From positions 1 through 64,000 of the forward strand of contig CAJYXJ010000049.1 in NCBI GenBank assembly GCA_913778085.1: DNA of 64,000 nucleotides. The letters run 5' to 3'. Positions 1 through 7,381 of this stretch are shown piece by piece. Source of the stretch: an uncultured Chryseobacterium sp. (GTDB taxonomy: Bacteria; Bacteroidota; Bacteroidia; Flavobacteriales; Weeksellaceae). Below the pieces are notes generated by a model that ran no database searches, was not told the origin of the DNA, and was given only the letters and a program-made list of their open reading frames with translations. Within the stretch, counting starts at the first letter, position 1, and the number at the start of each line of letters is the position of its first letter. Both the position numbers and the translations under genes were made by a program.

Positions 1-36
1 GCTTTAGCCCATAATTTAAGAAAGAAGGTTGCATGA
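1..36 (+). CDS. 3' end of a probable transposase (partial)
   Basis: The first 36 bases read in frame 1 as ALAHNLRKKVA followed by TGA. The AHNLRK ending followed by a stop resembles the C-terminus of IS1182/IS4-like DDE transposases, which often finish with an A-H-N-L-R/K segment. Only eleven residues are visible, so family assignment rests on this short motif and could be chance. If correct, an insertion sequence ends just left of the window, and bases 37-85 would hold its right end. I could not recognise a terminal inverted repeat there. Confidence 0.35.
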   Translation, partial: ALAHNLRKKVA

Positions 37-87
37 TGATGACAACTTTTTCTTTTCCAAAGAATGCCGGAATTTAATGAATATAAA

Positions 88-120
88 AATCCGCCTCACT
101 TGGTGGTTGTGAGACGGATT
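88..120 (-). terminator. Intrinsic terminator of the M1 peptidase gene
   Basis: Arms at 88-99 and 109-120 (AATCCGCCTCAC / GTGAGACGGATT) pair with one mismatch around a 9-base loop. On the minus strand the stem is followed by a T-run (positions 90-85). It lies 15 bases after the peptidase stop codon. Confidence 0.75.
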
Positions 121-135
121 CTTTAATAATAAATT

Positions 136-2523
136 TTAGTTTTTCTTTCCGGCTGCCTGCATTGGGTTTACTTTTCCGTTGGAAGCGCCTCTGGTAGCTC
201 CGGCTTCTTTCTGCTTGAACAGATCGAACTTGGAAACCTGTGCATTTCCGCCGTCGTTGCTCCAGAAATTGTTCGAAGTATCGATATCGGCTGTTTCCCG
301 CATCGGATCAAGCTGGATGGATTTTAATTTCTTGTCGAAATAATACGTCTTGGAAACTTTCTGCTCATTCAGCCTCCAGATCTGGGCGGAAGATTTATCC
401 TTCAGTTTTGTTCCGTCTTCAAAAGTGAATTCAAGAATGATGGGCATCACAAGACCACCTTTATTGGTGAAGTCTATCTGGTAAGCGGTCATGTTTTTAA
501 ACTTGTCTTTTTCTTTCTGGGTTAAAGGTTCCGTTCCTTCGGATTTGAAAACGTATTCTTTGGTGTTGTCTACTTTTTCCTGGCCCCTGTCGTAGCGGTA
601 GTAGAAATCCTGGGCTTCCTTATCTTTGTCGACATAGAAGGTAATGTTCTTGTCTTCCCGGTTCCTGATTTTTGAAATGTCCTCAAAATCATTCTGCGCA
701 GGCTTGTCTACTTTGTATTTGGTTTCCTTAGCTTCCCGCGGAGGTGTCTCAAGATCCGGCGTGGCAATGGTTACTTTATCGATGGCGATATCCACAGGAT
801 CCGTTCCGTAGAACCATCCTCTCCAGAACCAGTCGAGGTCTTCGCCGCTCGCATCTTCCATTGTTCTGAAGAAATCCGCAGGCTCAGGATGCCTGAAAGC
901 CCATCTTTTCGCATAGGTTTTAAAGGCTTTATCGAAAAGCTCTCTTCCCATGATGGTTTCACGAAGGATATTAAGCCCCGTTGCCGGTTTGGAATAAGCA
1001 TTCGGGCCAAACTGGATGATGTTTTCCGAGTTGGACATGATCGGTTCCAATTGATCTTTCGGAAGCTTCATGTAATCCGTGATCGTCCATGCCGGACCTC
1101 TTTTGGACGGGAATTTATTATCCCATCTTTCTTCGGTAAGATATTCCACAAAAGTGTTCAGTCCTTCGTCCATCCAGCTCCACTGTCTTTCGTCGGAGTT
1201 GATGATCATCGGGAAGAAGTTGTGTCCTACCTCGTGAATGACCACGCCGAGCATTCCGTTCTTGATCCCTTCGGAATAGGTTCCGTCTTTTTCCGTTCTA
1301 CCGTAGTTGAAACAGATCATCGGGTATTCCATTCCGTTGGCAGCTTCCACTGATTGCGCTACCGGATAAGGATAAGGAATCGTAAATTCAGAATAGGTCT
1401 TGATGGTATGCGCTACCGCTTTGGTTGAATATTTACGGTATAAATTATAGGCTTCTTTCGGATAAAAGCTCATCGCCATCACCTTGTTGTTGTTTTCAGG
1501 AATGGTAACACCCATTCCGTCCCAAACGAATTTCCTGGAAGACGTCCAGGCAAAATCCCTTACGTCATTGGCTTCAAAGCTCCAGGTTTTTCTCTGCTTG
1601 GAATGGTTTTTCTCCGCTTTTTTCGCTTCATCCAGGGTGACGATTTCCACCGGTTCCCCTGAGGTTCTGGATTTGTTATATCGGGCTAATTGTTCTGCCG
1701 TTAAAACCTGGTCGTAGTTTTTACATTCTCCCGTTCCGCCGACTACATGATCTGCCGGAACGTTCATATTTACTTTAAAATTCCCGAAAACCAGGGCAAA
1801 TTCGCCTCTTCCGGTAAACTGGTGGTTCTGCCATCCGTGGAAATCGCTGTAGACGCACATTCTCGGGTACCACTGCGTCATGGTGTAGAGGTCGTTTCCG
1901 TCTTCGGCAAAGTTTTCATAACCGCCGCGGCCGCCCATTTTGATCCGGTTCGGGATGTTATAGTTCCAGTCTACTTTGAAGACCAGCTTTTCTCCTTTTT
2001 TCAGGGCTTTCGGCAGGTCGATCCGCATCATGGTTTTATTGACCGTATATTTCAGCGGTGTTCCGGAAGCGTCGGTTACTTTTTCAAGGTTTACCCCGTA
2101 GCCGTTGTCGGCAGCAGGAATTTCCGTGGGGCGGAGCTGCTGGTCATTGGAAGCTTTCGGAAGGGTAGAGGAGGAAGGGAAGTCTGCTTTTTTTACCGTC
2201 GACTGCTGGTTTTCGTCCAGCTGAAGCCAGATATAATCAAGATCGTCCGGAGAATTGTTGTAATAGGTAATGGTCTCCGAACCTTTCAGATTCCTTTTAT
2301 CTTCGTCAAGATAAGCATTGATCGTGTAATCCGCCCTGTTCTGCCAGTAGCCGTGGCCCGGTGCTCCGGAAGCGGTTCTGTAGATATTGGGTGTAGGAAG
2401 GATGGTTCCCAACTGTTCGAATTTATTTCCGTGGTTGCTTCCCGGGTTGTTCTGGATATTTTGTGCGGTGAAACCTGTATACGCAAATACAGAAAAGGAA
2501 AGTATGGCAACTTTTAGTTTCAT
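136..2523 (-). CDS. M1 family zinc metallopeptidase (exported aminopeptidase-like)
   Basis: Predicted 795-residue secreted gluzincin peptidase that would remove N-terminal residues from peptides outside the inner membrane. An N-terminal signal peptide covers about residues 1-20. The zinc site is HEVGH (H430, E431, H434) followed 18 residues later by E453 in WMDEGLNTF, the HExxH-X18-E arrangement of family M1. GMEYP upstream corresponds to the GAMEN exopeptidase motif in a Bacteroidota variant form, and the Tyr in PNAYSKP fits the transition-state tyrosine. The ATG at 2523 is chosen as start. An in-frame TTG at 2550 would sit inside the TATATTTG promoter element. It is followed by its own terminator and preceded by the HupE-like gene on the same strand. 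The natural substrate cannot be read from the sequence. Confidence 0.93.
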   Translation of the reverse strand: MKLKVAILSFSVFAYTGFTAQNIQNNPGSNHGNKFEQLGTILPTPNIYRTASGAPGHGYWQNRADYTINAYLDEDKRNLKGSETITYYNNSPDDLDYIWLQLDENQQSTVKKADFPSSSTLPKASNDQQLRPTEIPAADNGYGVNLEKVTDASGTPLKYTVNKTMMRIDLPKALKKGEKLVFKVDWNYNIPNRIKMGGRGGYENFAEDGNDLYTMTQWYPRMCVYSDFHGWQNHQFTGRGEFALVFGNFKVNMNVPADHVVGGTGECKNYDQVLTAEQLARYNKSRTSGEPVEIVTLDEAKKAEKNHSKQRKTWSFEANDVRDFAWTSSRKFVWDGMGVTIPENNNKVMAMSFYPKEAYNLYRKYSTKAVAHTIKTYSEFTIPYPYPVAQSVEAANGMEYPMICFNYGRTEKDGTYSEGIKNGMLGVVIHEVGHNFFPMIINSDERQWSWMDEGLNTFVEYLTEERWDNKFPSKRGPAWTITDYMKLPKDQLEPIMSNSENIIQFGPNAYSKPATGLNILRETIMGRELFDKAFKTYAKRWAFRHPEPADFFRTMEDASGEDLDWFWRGWFYGTDPVDIAIDKVTIATPDLETPPREAKETKYKVDKPAQNDFEDISKIRNREDKNITFYVDKDKEAQDFYYRYDRGQEKVDNTKEYVFKSEGTEPLTQKEKDKFKNMTAYQIDFTNKGGLVMPIILEFTFEDGTKLKDKSSAQIWRLNEQKVSKTYYFDKKLKSIQLDPMRETADIDTSNNFWSNDGGNAQVSKFDLFKQKEAGATRGASNGKVNPMQAAGKKN

Positions 2524-2547
2524 AACCGAAATTGTTTTAAGGATTTT

Positions 2548-2555
2548 CAAATATA
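2548..2555 (-). promoter_or_regulatory. -7 element of the M1 peptidase promoter
   Basis: TATATTTG on the minus strand matches the Bacteroidota -7 consensus TAnnTTTG and ends 24 bases before the ATG at 2523. No convincing -33 TTG is visible at the usual spacing. Confidence 0.6.
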
Positions 2556-2591
2556 ATGATAAGTAGTTGAAAAATCGGAAATGTTTCAGCG

Positions 2592-3170
2592 TTAGAACGG
2601 AATTCTTTCCAATGTCATTTTCAGGGACAGGGCAAAAACTCCGGAAGAAACAAACAGCACCCAGTCTTTCTGATTGACTTTAAATATCTTAAGCAGGATG
2701 AATAAGACGATCAGGATTCCGAAAACAATGGCGATCTGCCCAAGTTCCAACCCGATGTTAAATCCTAGGAGCGGTACTGCAAGACTCTGGCTTTTTGCAA
2801 TCATTATTCTTGCCGTATTGGCAAAGCCCATTCCGTGGATCAGACCGAAAATCAGGGCTAAATAATAATTGGCCTTCATCAGCGTCTGTTTTTTGTTCTT
2901 CATCAGGATGTTATCCAGTGAAGTTAAAACGATGGTCAGCGGAATCAGAAATTCCACCCAAGCCGAATTGATCCTTACGATATCAAACGTGCTTAAAGCC
3001 AAGGTAATCGAATGGCCGATGGTAAAGGCGGTCACCAGGATTAAAATCTTTTTGAGATCGTTAAAAGAATAAACGGCGATCAAAGCCAGAACAAAAAGCT
3101 GATGGTCAAGGGCATCGAGTGAAATGATGTGTTCCCAGCCCAGGTTAAGGTAAAATAAAAAATCCTGCAT
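2592..3170 (-). CDS. HupE/UreJ-like integral membrane protein
   Basis: A 192-residue polytopic membrane protein with about six hydrophobic segments. It carries histidine- and aspartate-containing loop motifs (SLDALDHQLF, IGHSITLALS and IHGMGFAN) typical of the HupE/UreJ family, whose better-known members are nickel or cobalt permease-like accessory proteins. No urease or hydrogenase genes are nearby, so metal transport is not supported by context. It starts with ATG at 3170 and ends 68 bases before the M1 peptidase start on the same strand. On the other side lies a divergent toxin-antitoxin pair and then a DUF6702 gene. I recall HupE-like and DUF6702 genes as neighbours in Flavobacteriia, so the toxin-antitoxin pair looks like an insertion between them. 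Confidence 0.8.
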   Translation of the reverse strand: MQDFLFYLNLGWEHIISLDALDHQLFVLALIAVYSFNDLKKILILVTAFTIGHSITLALSTFDIVRINSAWVEFLIPLTIVLTSLDNILMKNKKQTLMKANYYLALIFGLIHGMGFANTARIMIAKSQSLAVPLLGFNIGLELGQIAIVFGILIVLFILLKIFKVNQKDWVLFVSSGVFALSLKMTLERIPF

Positions 3171-3213
3171 ATTCTAAATCATTTATCGAACTGCGATGAT
3201 ACAAAATTTATTT

Positions 3214-3221
3214 TAACTTTG
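3214..3221 (+). promoter_or_regulatory. -7 element of the toxin-antitoxin promoter
   Basis: TAACTTTG matches TAnnTTTG exactly and ends 15 bases before the ATG at 3237. The in-frame TTG at 3219 is part of this box, so translation most likely begins at 3237. Confidence 0.55.
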
Positions 3222-3236
3222 TGTAAAATTGAAGTG

Positions 3237-3476
3237 ATGAATCTGACTATAGAAATCGATAAAGAGCATTATTCATTTATTAAAGAACTTTTGGAAAGAC
3301 TGGAAGGCGTAAGAATCGTGAAAAGCGATTACGAAACCATAGAAGGTCTGCCGGCACATGTTTTTGATAAAATTGAAGCGTATGGAGAATCCCTTAAAGA
3401 TGAGGATATGATTTCCAAAAAAGATTTCTTTACATTTATCGATGAAGAAATATGCAGGTTGAATTCTCAGAAATAG
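3237..3476 (+). CDS. Putative antitoxin of a type II toxin-antitoxin pair
   Basis: A 79-residue acidic protein (start MNLTIEIDKEHYSF) in the antitoxin position, directly upstream of a RelE/ParE-like toxin and overlapping it by 25 bases. The short length, the gene order and the out-of-frame overlap are the arguments for an antitoxin role. I do not recognise a standard ribbon-helix-helix or PHD domain. The N-terminal part (about residues 1-45) could form a small beta-alpha fold, and the charged C-terminal part would wrap the toxin. Translational coupling with the toxin is likely because the toxin start lies inside this reading frame. Confidence 0.7.
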   Translation: MNLTIEIDKEHYSFIKELLERLEGVRIVKSDYETIEGLPAHVFDKIEAYGESLKDEDMISKKDFFTFIDEEICRLNSQK

Positions 3477-3754
3477 CCAGACGAACATTAGTAGAAAATA
3501 TTGAGTTTCTCAGTAAAATATGGACGAGACGGGAAGTTATTATTTTTCTGAATGATGTTAAACGAATTACTGATGATCTGGAAAACGGAAAATATCTGCA
3601 ATTTGAAAATTCATCCCGGAAAACCAAAAGTGTTTTAATCGGTAAAAAACACGTACGGATGTTCTTTAGGAAAGAAAATGAGGATCTGATCAAAGTCCTT
3701 CTCTTCTTCGATATGCGGCAGGATCCGCAAAAACTCCTAGATTTGTTGTCATGA
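3452..3754 (+). CDS. RelE/ParE family toxin
   Basis: A 100-residue protein with the compact RelE/ParE layout: an N-terminal helical part containing IEFLSKIW, a basic centre (SSRKTKSVLIGKKHVRMFF), and the C-terminal strand LLFFDMRQDP, which is the R-Q-N/D-P ending common in Bacteroidota members of this family. Such toxins act either as ribosome-dependent mRNA nucleases (RelE) or as gyrase inhibitors (ParE). The sequence alone does not settle which. It starts at an ATG inside the antitoxin gene. Its TGA stop overlaps the ATG of the next gene by four bases (ATGA), so all three genes may be co-transcribed. Confidence 0.82.
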   Translation: MQVEFSEIARRTLVENIEFLSKIWTRREVIIFLNDVKRITDDLENGKYLQFENSSRKTKSVLIGKKHVRMFFRKENEDLIKVLLFFDMRQDPQKLLDLLS

Positions 3755-4251
3755 AAAAACTCCTTTTCTTTTTTTCGGTCTTATTGGTATTTTTCTCTTT
3801 TACCGGAGCAAAGCATCCTTATCATGTAGGCTCGGTGGAAATCAATTATAATCAGAAATCAAAAACTTTTGAAGTTACCGGACGTTTTTTTCTGGATGAC
3901 CTGGAGAACGGCTTGAACACCAAATACGGGAAATCATTACATTTTAATGATCCGAAATTCAAAGCCCAGCTCAACGAATCCCTGAAAAACTACGCCGCCG
4001 AATATTTTAAGCTGAAAGCAAACAACAAATTCCTGAATGTAAATTACGTAGGTTACGAGGAAGATCATGAATCGGTCAACATCTATCTTGAATCGGAAAA
4101 GATCGAAGCACCTAAAAAAGTAGAAGCTGCCGTGAGTTTCCTGTATAATTTATTTGACGATCAGATCAACATCGTCCATATTATCGTAAACGGAGAACGG
4201 AAAAGTGAGAAACTAACCTATCCGAACCGATACCTGTTTCAGCAATTTTAA
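3751..4251 (+). CDS. DUF6702 family exported protein
   Basis: A 166-residue protein with a clear signal peptide (about residues 1-20) and a mature start KHPYHVGSVEI, characteristic of the Flavobacteriia family named DUF6702. Its function is unknown. The mature part is predicted soluble, mixed alpha/beta and rich in lysine. In related genomes it is usually found beside HupE/UreJ-like and M1 peptidase genes, which matches this locus apart from the inserted toxin-antitoxin pair. Its ATG overlaps the toxin stop codon by four bases, an unusual coupling for an exported protein. Its stop codon lies two bases from the stop of the convergent acpH-like gene, with no terminator between. Confidence 0.75.
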   Translation: MKKLLFFFSVLLVFFSFTGAKHPYHVGSVEINYNQKSKTFEVTGRFFLDDLENGLNTKYGKSLHFNDPKFKAQLNESLKNYAAEYFKLKANNKFLNVNYVGYEEDHESVNIYLESEKIEAPKKVEAAVSFLYNLFDDQINIVHIIVNGERKSEKLTYPNRYLFQQF

Positions 4252-4253
4252 AA

Positions 4254-4847
4254 TTAATTTTCCAATTGCAAAAGTGCATTAATTCCTTTAGCATGTTCCA
4301 GTAAATCAGGAAAGAAATCATTATAACATTCCTGGAGAAAATCTTTATTATTTAAAAAAGCTTCATGAACGGGAATATCAATGTTTAAGTATTTTGCCTT
4401 GTTCAGGACATTTCGCATGCTGTAGCCAATGTTTTTTTCATAGCGGTAATTGTAGAGCCAATCACCTTCTTCCATTTTTTCAAGCATTCTCCTGAAATTT
4501 TCAGGCAGGTATTCGTAATTTTTATTTAAAACCTGATAGACTTTTACAGAATGGTTTTTCCAGCCCTGTAAGGAATGTAATTTCATGTCATTCGCCACAA
4601 AATAATCCATAGAAACATCTACAAAGGCTCCTGCATACAATCTTACCAAAGGAGCAAACACTTTTTTCGCTTCATGGATGGCCGGATGGGCGTCCGTGAA
4701 AGTGTCAATTGCCCGGTGCAATATAATTCCGTCCTGGATGTCTTTCGGGAATGAAAACCGGTCCCTGTTCCGGATGAAATCCTCCAGAAACTGACCGACA
4801 ATCTGCCCGTCGGTAAAGGTAAGGAAAGAATGCGCAAGGTAATTCAT
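4254..4847 (-). CDS. Acyl carrier protein phosphodiesterase-like protein (AcpH family)
   Basis: A 197-residue soluble protein opening with MNYLAHSFLTF and containing GQFLEDFIR, a histidine in ILHRAIDTFTDAHP, and VDVSMDYFVAND. This series is typical of the AcpH/YajB family, which hydrolyses the phosphopantetheine arm from acyl carrier protein and has an HD-domain-like metal site. Length matches the family (about 190-200 residues). It is transcribed towards the DUF6702 gene, with a gap of only two bases between the two stop codons. Upstream lies the palindrome at the end of the RAYT gene. The enzyme assignment comes from family resemblance. Bacteroidota members have, as far as I know, little direct biochemical evidence. 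Confidence 0.85.
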   Translation of the reverse strand: MNYLAHSFLTFTDGQIVGQFLEDFIRNRDRFSFPKDIQDGIILHRAIDTFTDAHPAIHEAKKVFAPLVRLYAGAFVDVSMDYFVANDMKLHSLQGWKNHSVKVYQVLNKNYEYLPENFRRMLEKMEEGDWLYNYRYEKNIGYSMRNVLNKAKYLNIDIPVHEAFLNNKDFLQECYNDFFPDLLEHAKGINALLQLEN

Positions 4848-4865
4848 TAGGTAAAAATAAGAAAA

Positions 4866-4902
4866 ATAACGATGTTAGAGCTCCAAGCTCTAACATCGTT
4901 AT
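4866..4902. repeat. Perfect palindrome flanking the RAYT gene (REP-like, copy 1)
   Basis: Two perfect 17-base arms (4866-4882 and 4886-4902, inner part GTTAGAGCT / AGCTCTAAC) enclose a three-base loop. The RAYT stop codon (4899-4901) lies inside the right arm. On the minus strand the stem is followed by a T-rich run, so it can also act as a terminator. The same core recurs on the other side of the RAYT gene. Confidence 0.9.
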
Positions 4903-5438
4903 CTTAGCAGCGCTAGGATCTCTTCTACTGCCAGCATCGGTTCATCAATCCCATTGCAGATTTTAAACAACGACGAATACCGGTATCCTTCAACATTTTG
5001 CGTAATCCCATGTTTAAGCGGATTGTTATGGATATACCGGATTGTATTGACTAACTGGTCTTCAGAGGTAATTAACTTTCTCCTGAATGGTAATTCAAAC
5101 AATTTTCCCGTCCTTCCGAAATGTTTGTTGATGGCTTGGGTGTAGCTGTTGAAGGTATTTGAAAACTGCTGGCTGATGATTTTGGAAACCTCGGTTTTGC
5201 TTTTTTCCGGAAAGGCCTGCCGTATTTCCTGTTCCGGTTTTATCCGGATCAGAAAATGGAAGTGGTTCCGTAGAAGACAATAGGCATACACTGACGCGAC
5301 CGATGCTATTTTACGGCGCATTAGGAAAAGGAAATAATGGTAATTCTGATCGTCGAAGAACAACCTTTGTCCGTTGATTCCTCTGTTGAATACATGATAA
5401 AAGCATTCTGCCTTTAAAGGGTAAACATTTTTTTTCAT
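4899..5438 (-). CDS. REP-associated tyrosine transposase (IS200-like Y1 family, RAYT)
   Basis: A 179-residue protein of the Y1 transposase fold. It has the metal-binding HUH-type motif HFH at residues 59-61 (RNHFHFLI), a candidate catalytic tyrosine Y99 in NSYTQAINKHFGRTGKLF, and the downstream YIHNNPLKHG segment typical of RAYT proteins. Such enzymes nick single-stranded DNA at the foot of REP palindromes and are domesticated, single-copy relatives of IS200/IS605 transposases. No TnpB gene is present. The gene is bracketed by two perfect palindromes with the same GTTAGAGCT core, the arrangement expected of a RAYT and its cognate REPs. It sits between radA and the acpH-like gene, on the same strand as both. 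Conserved active-site residues suggest an active enzyme, which is inference. Confidence 0.9.
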   Translation of the reverse strand: MKKNVYPLKAECFYHVFNRGINGQRLFFDDQNYHYFLFLMRRKIASVASVYAYCLLRNHFHFLIRIKPEQEIRQAFPEKSKTEVSKIISQQFSNTFNSYTQAINKHFGRTGKLFELPFRRKLITSEDQLVNTIRYIHNNPLKHGITQNVEGYRYSSLFKICNGIDEPMLAVEEILALLR

Positions 5439-5464
5439 AAGTGTGTTTTTTTATCGGTTGGCAA

Positions 5465-5495
5465 AGGTTGTTAGAGCTTAAAGCTCTAACAACCT
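5465..5495. repeat. Perfect palindrome flanking the RAYT gene (REP-like, copy 2)
   Basis: Arms 5465-5479 and 5481-5495 are perfect complements of 15 bases around one central base (core GTTAGAGCT / AGCTCTAAC). It begins 27 bases upstream of the RAYT ATG and overlaps the radA stop codon, so it could also end radA transcription. The core is identical to copy 1, while the outer bases differ (AGGTT here, ATAACGAT there). Confidence 0.9.
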
Positions 5496-6846
5496 AGAAG
5501 AGGCGTTCGTGAAAATCTTCGATTTTACTCACTTCTTCTATTTTAATTCCGAACTTTTTCTTTGGCAGTTTGTTTAAATTGGAAATAAAAATCTTCTCAT
5601 AGCCTAACTTTTCGGCTTCGGTAATCCGTTGTTCGGCCTGGGCAATCGGACGGATTTCTCCGCTGAGGCCAATTTCTCCGGCAAAACAATAATGTTCGGA
5701 AATGGCAACATCATCATTAGAGGAAAGAATGGAGGCTACGACCGCTAAATCCAGTGCAGGATCATCGGTCTTGATTCCTCCGGTAATATTCAGGAAGACA
5801 TCCTTGGCGCCCAGCTGGAAGCCTGCTCTTTTTTCGAGGACGGCGAGCAGCATATTGAGCCTTTTGGCATCAAAACCAGTTGAGCTTCTCTGGGGTGTTC
5901 CGTATACGGCAGTGCTTACCAGCGCCTGGATTTCCAGCAGCATCGGCCGGTTTCCTTCAAGGGTAACGGCTACCGAATTTCCGGAAAGTTCCTCAAATTT
6001 TTTGGTGATGAGAATTTCGGAAGGGTTTTTAATTTCCTTTAATCCTTGAGAAACCATTTCATAAATCCCGATCTCGGAGGTTGATCCGAAACGGTTTTTA
6101 TTGGCTCTCAGTAACCGGAACAGGTGATTGCGGTCGCCATCAAAATTCAATACGACATCCACCATGTGTTCCAGTACTTTCGGGCCGGCAATCTGCCCGT
6201 CTTTGGTGATATGTCCAACCAGGAAAACAGGAACATTGTTTTCCTTGGCATATTTAATAATTTCGTTGGAGCATTCCCTAATCTGGGAAACTGTTCCCGG
6301 CGAGCTTTCAATGAGCTGTGACTGTAAGGTTTGGATCGAGTCAATAATCACAAAATCCGGCTCCAGCTTCTTGGCTTCGTGGAGGATTTTTTCAAGATTG
6401 GTCTCTGTGAAAAGAAAACAGTTGGGATTCTGGATGTCTGTCAACCGGTCGGCCCTCATTTTAATCTGGGACGCACTTTCTTCACCTGAAACATAGAATA
6501 TTTTCTTTTTCATCTTCAAAGCCAGCTGAAGAAGCAGGGTAGATTTTCCGATGCCGGGTTCGCCGCCAATCAGTGTAACGGAGCCTAATACGATACCGCC
6601 TCCAAGTACTCTGTTGAGCTCTTCGGAAGGGGTTTTGATCCTCGGTTCCTCACTGGTTTCGACTTCAATGATATTGATAACGTTCTGTTTCGATTTTGAA
6701 AAGGGCGGGGTTTTATGGGAAGAAGGTTTTTCCACAATTTCTTCCACCAGGGTATTCCACTGCCCGCAGCTTTTGCATTGCCCCATCCATTGGGAATACT
6801 GGGCGCCGCAGTTCTGACAGAAATATGCCGTTCTTAATTTTGCCAT
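5494..6846 (-). CDS. radA: DNA repair protein RadA
   Basis: A 450-residue RecA-related ATPase that helps process branched recombination intermediates. Domains in order: a C4 zinc finger (C10, C13, C24, C27), a RecA-like core with Walker A GGEPGIGKST at 94-103 and FVIIDS as Walker B, the RadA-specific KNRFG motif at 250-254, and a C-terminal Lon-protease-like domain from about residue 270. Length and motif order are those of intact RadA. The stop codon overlaps the RAYT-flanking palindrome at 5465-5495. The start ATG at 6846 leaves 59 bases to a divergent small membrane protein gene. Confidence 0.97.
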   Translation of the reverse strand: MAKLRTAYFCQNCGAQYSQWMGQCKSCGQWNTLVEEIVEKPSSHKTPPFSKSKQNVINIIEVETSEEPRIKTPSEELNRVLGGGIVLGSVTLIGGEPGIGKSTLLLQLALKMKKKIFYVSGEESASQIKMRADRLTDIQNPNCFLFTETNLEKILHEAKKLEPDFVIIDSIQTLQSQLIESSPGTVSQIRECSNEIIKYAKENNVPVFLVGHITKDGQIAGPKVLEHMVDVVLNFDGDRNHLFRLLRANKNRFGSTSEIGIYEMVSQGLKEIKNPSEILITKKFEELSGNSVAVTLEGNRPMLLEIQALVSTAVYGTPQRSSTGFDAKRLNMLLAVLEKRAGFQLGAKDVFLNITGGIKTDDPALDLAVVASILSSNDDVAISEHYCFAGEIGLSGEIRPIAQAEQRITEAEKLGYEKIFISNLNKLPKKKFGIKIEEVSKIEDFHERLF

Positions 6847-6905
6847 CCTGCGAAGTTCAAAATTTTTTTTGGATTTTTCCTCCGGATTTTAGTTAATTTT
6901 CAGCC

Positions 6906-7313
6906 ATGAAAAATATTTTTTTGAGCTTATTGATATTTGTGGTGATGTCATTGTTACATGCGCAATTATCAGATTGGGAAGTCGGTTTTCTGAAATTACC
7001 AGGCGGAAGTTATGGAATGTTCTCTTTATTTATGCTTATTTTCTGCTCTATAATTACTGGAATCGGTTTGCTGACGGTTATTATTTTCAGAAAAAATTAT
7101 TATTCCATATTAAGAATCGCTATATTGTTTGAAGTCATTTATTTATTATTTTTAATAATTTCAGGAAATAATCCCTTTTTATATTTTTATGAAGCGACCA
7201 ATGAAAATCTTCTAATGATAATGGTTTATGGGAATGCACCGGTAATATTTATGATCGTGTATTTAATCCACTTGCTGTATTCTAAAATCAATTCATCATC
7301 CGATAAAAAATAA
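6906..7313 (+). CDS. Small membrane protein of unknown function
   Basis: A 135-residue, strongly hydrophobic protein with an N-terminal signal-like segment and three further membrane spans, separated by very short loops and ending in a polar lysine-rich tail. I do not recognise the family. It starts with ATG at 6906, 59 bases from the divergent radA start, and is followed after 68 bases by the yceI-like gene, which has its own promoter element. The gene is clearly more AT-rich than radA and pyrG, which is compatible with an accessory gene, although membrane proteins in general lean that way. Confidence 0.7.
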   Translation: MKNIFLSLLIFVVMSLLHAQLSDWEVGFLKLPGGSYGMFSLFMLIFCSIITGIGLLTVIIFRKNYYSILRIAILFEVIYLLFLIISGNNPFLYFYEATNENLLMIMVYGNAPVIFMIVYLIHLLYSKINSSSDKK

Positions 7314-7345
7314 CATAGATCAAGGATATATTAGGGCAACTGATT

Positions 7346-7353
7346 TATATTTG
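7346..7353 (+). promoter_or_regulatory. -7 element of the yceI-like gene promoter
   Basis: TATATTTG matches TAnnTTTG and ends 28 bases before the ATG at 7382; the leader is A-rich, as usual in Bacteroidota. Confidence 0.6.
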
Positions 7354-7381
7354 CTTTAGAAATTAATATAAAATAAATAAT

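Noticed and set aside
889-2517. Long plus-strand ORFs (154 and 256 residues) opposite the M1 peptidase gene
   Set aside because: They mirror the codon pattern of a strongly supported peptidase gene, have no recognisable motifs and no promoter; they are antisense shadows.
4899-5438. Ordinary IS200/IS605 insertion sequence
   Set aside because: There is no TnpB and no typical left and right end pair outside the palindromes; sequence and setting fit a RAYT better.
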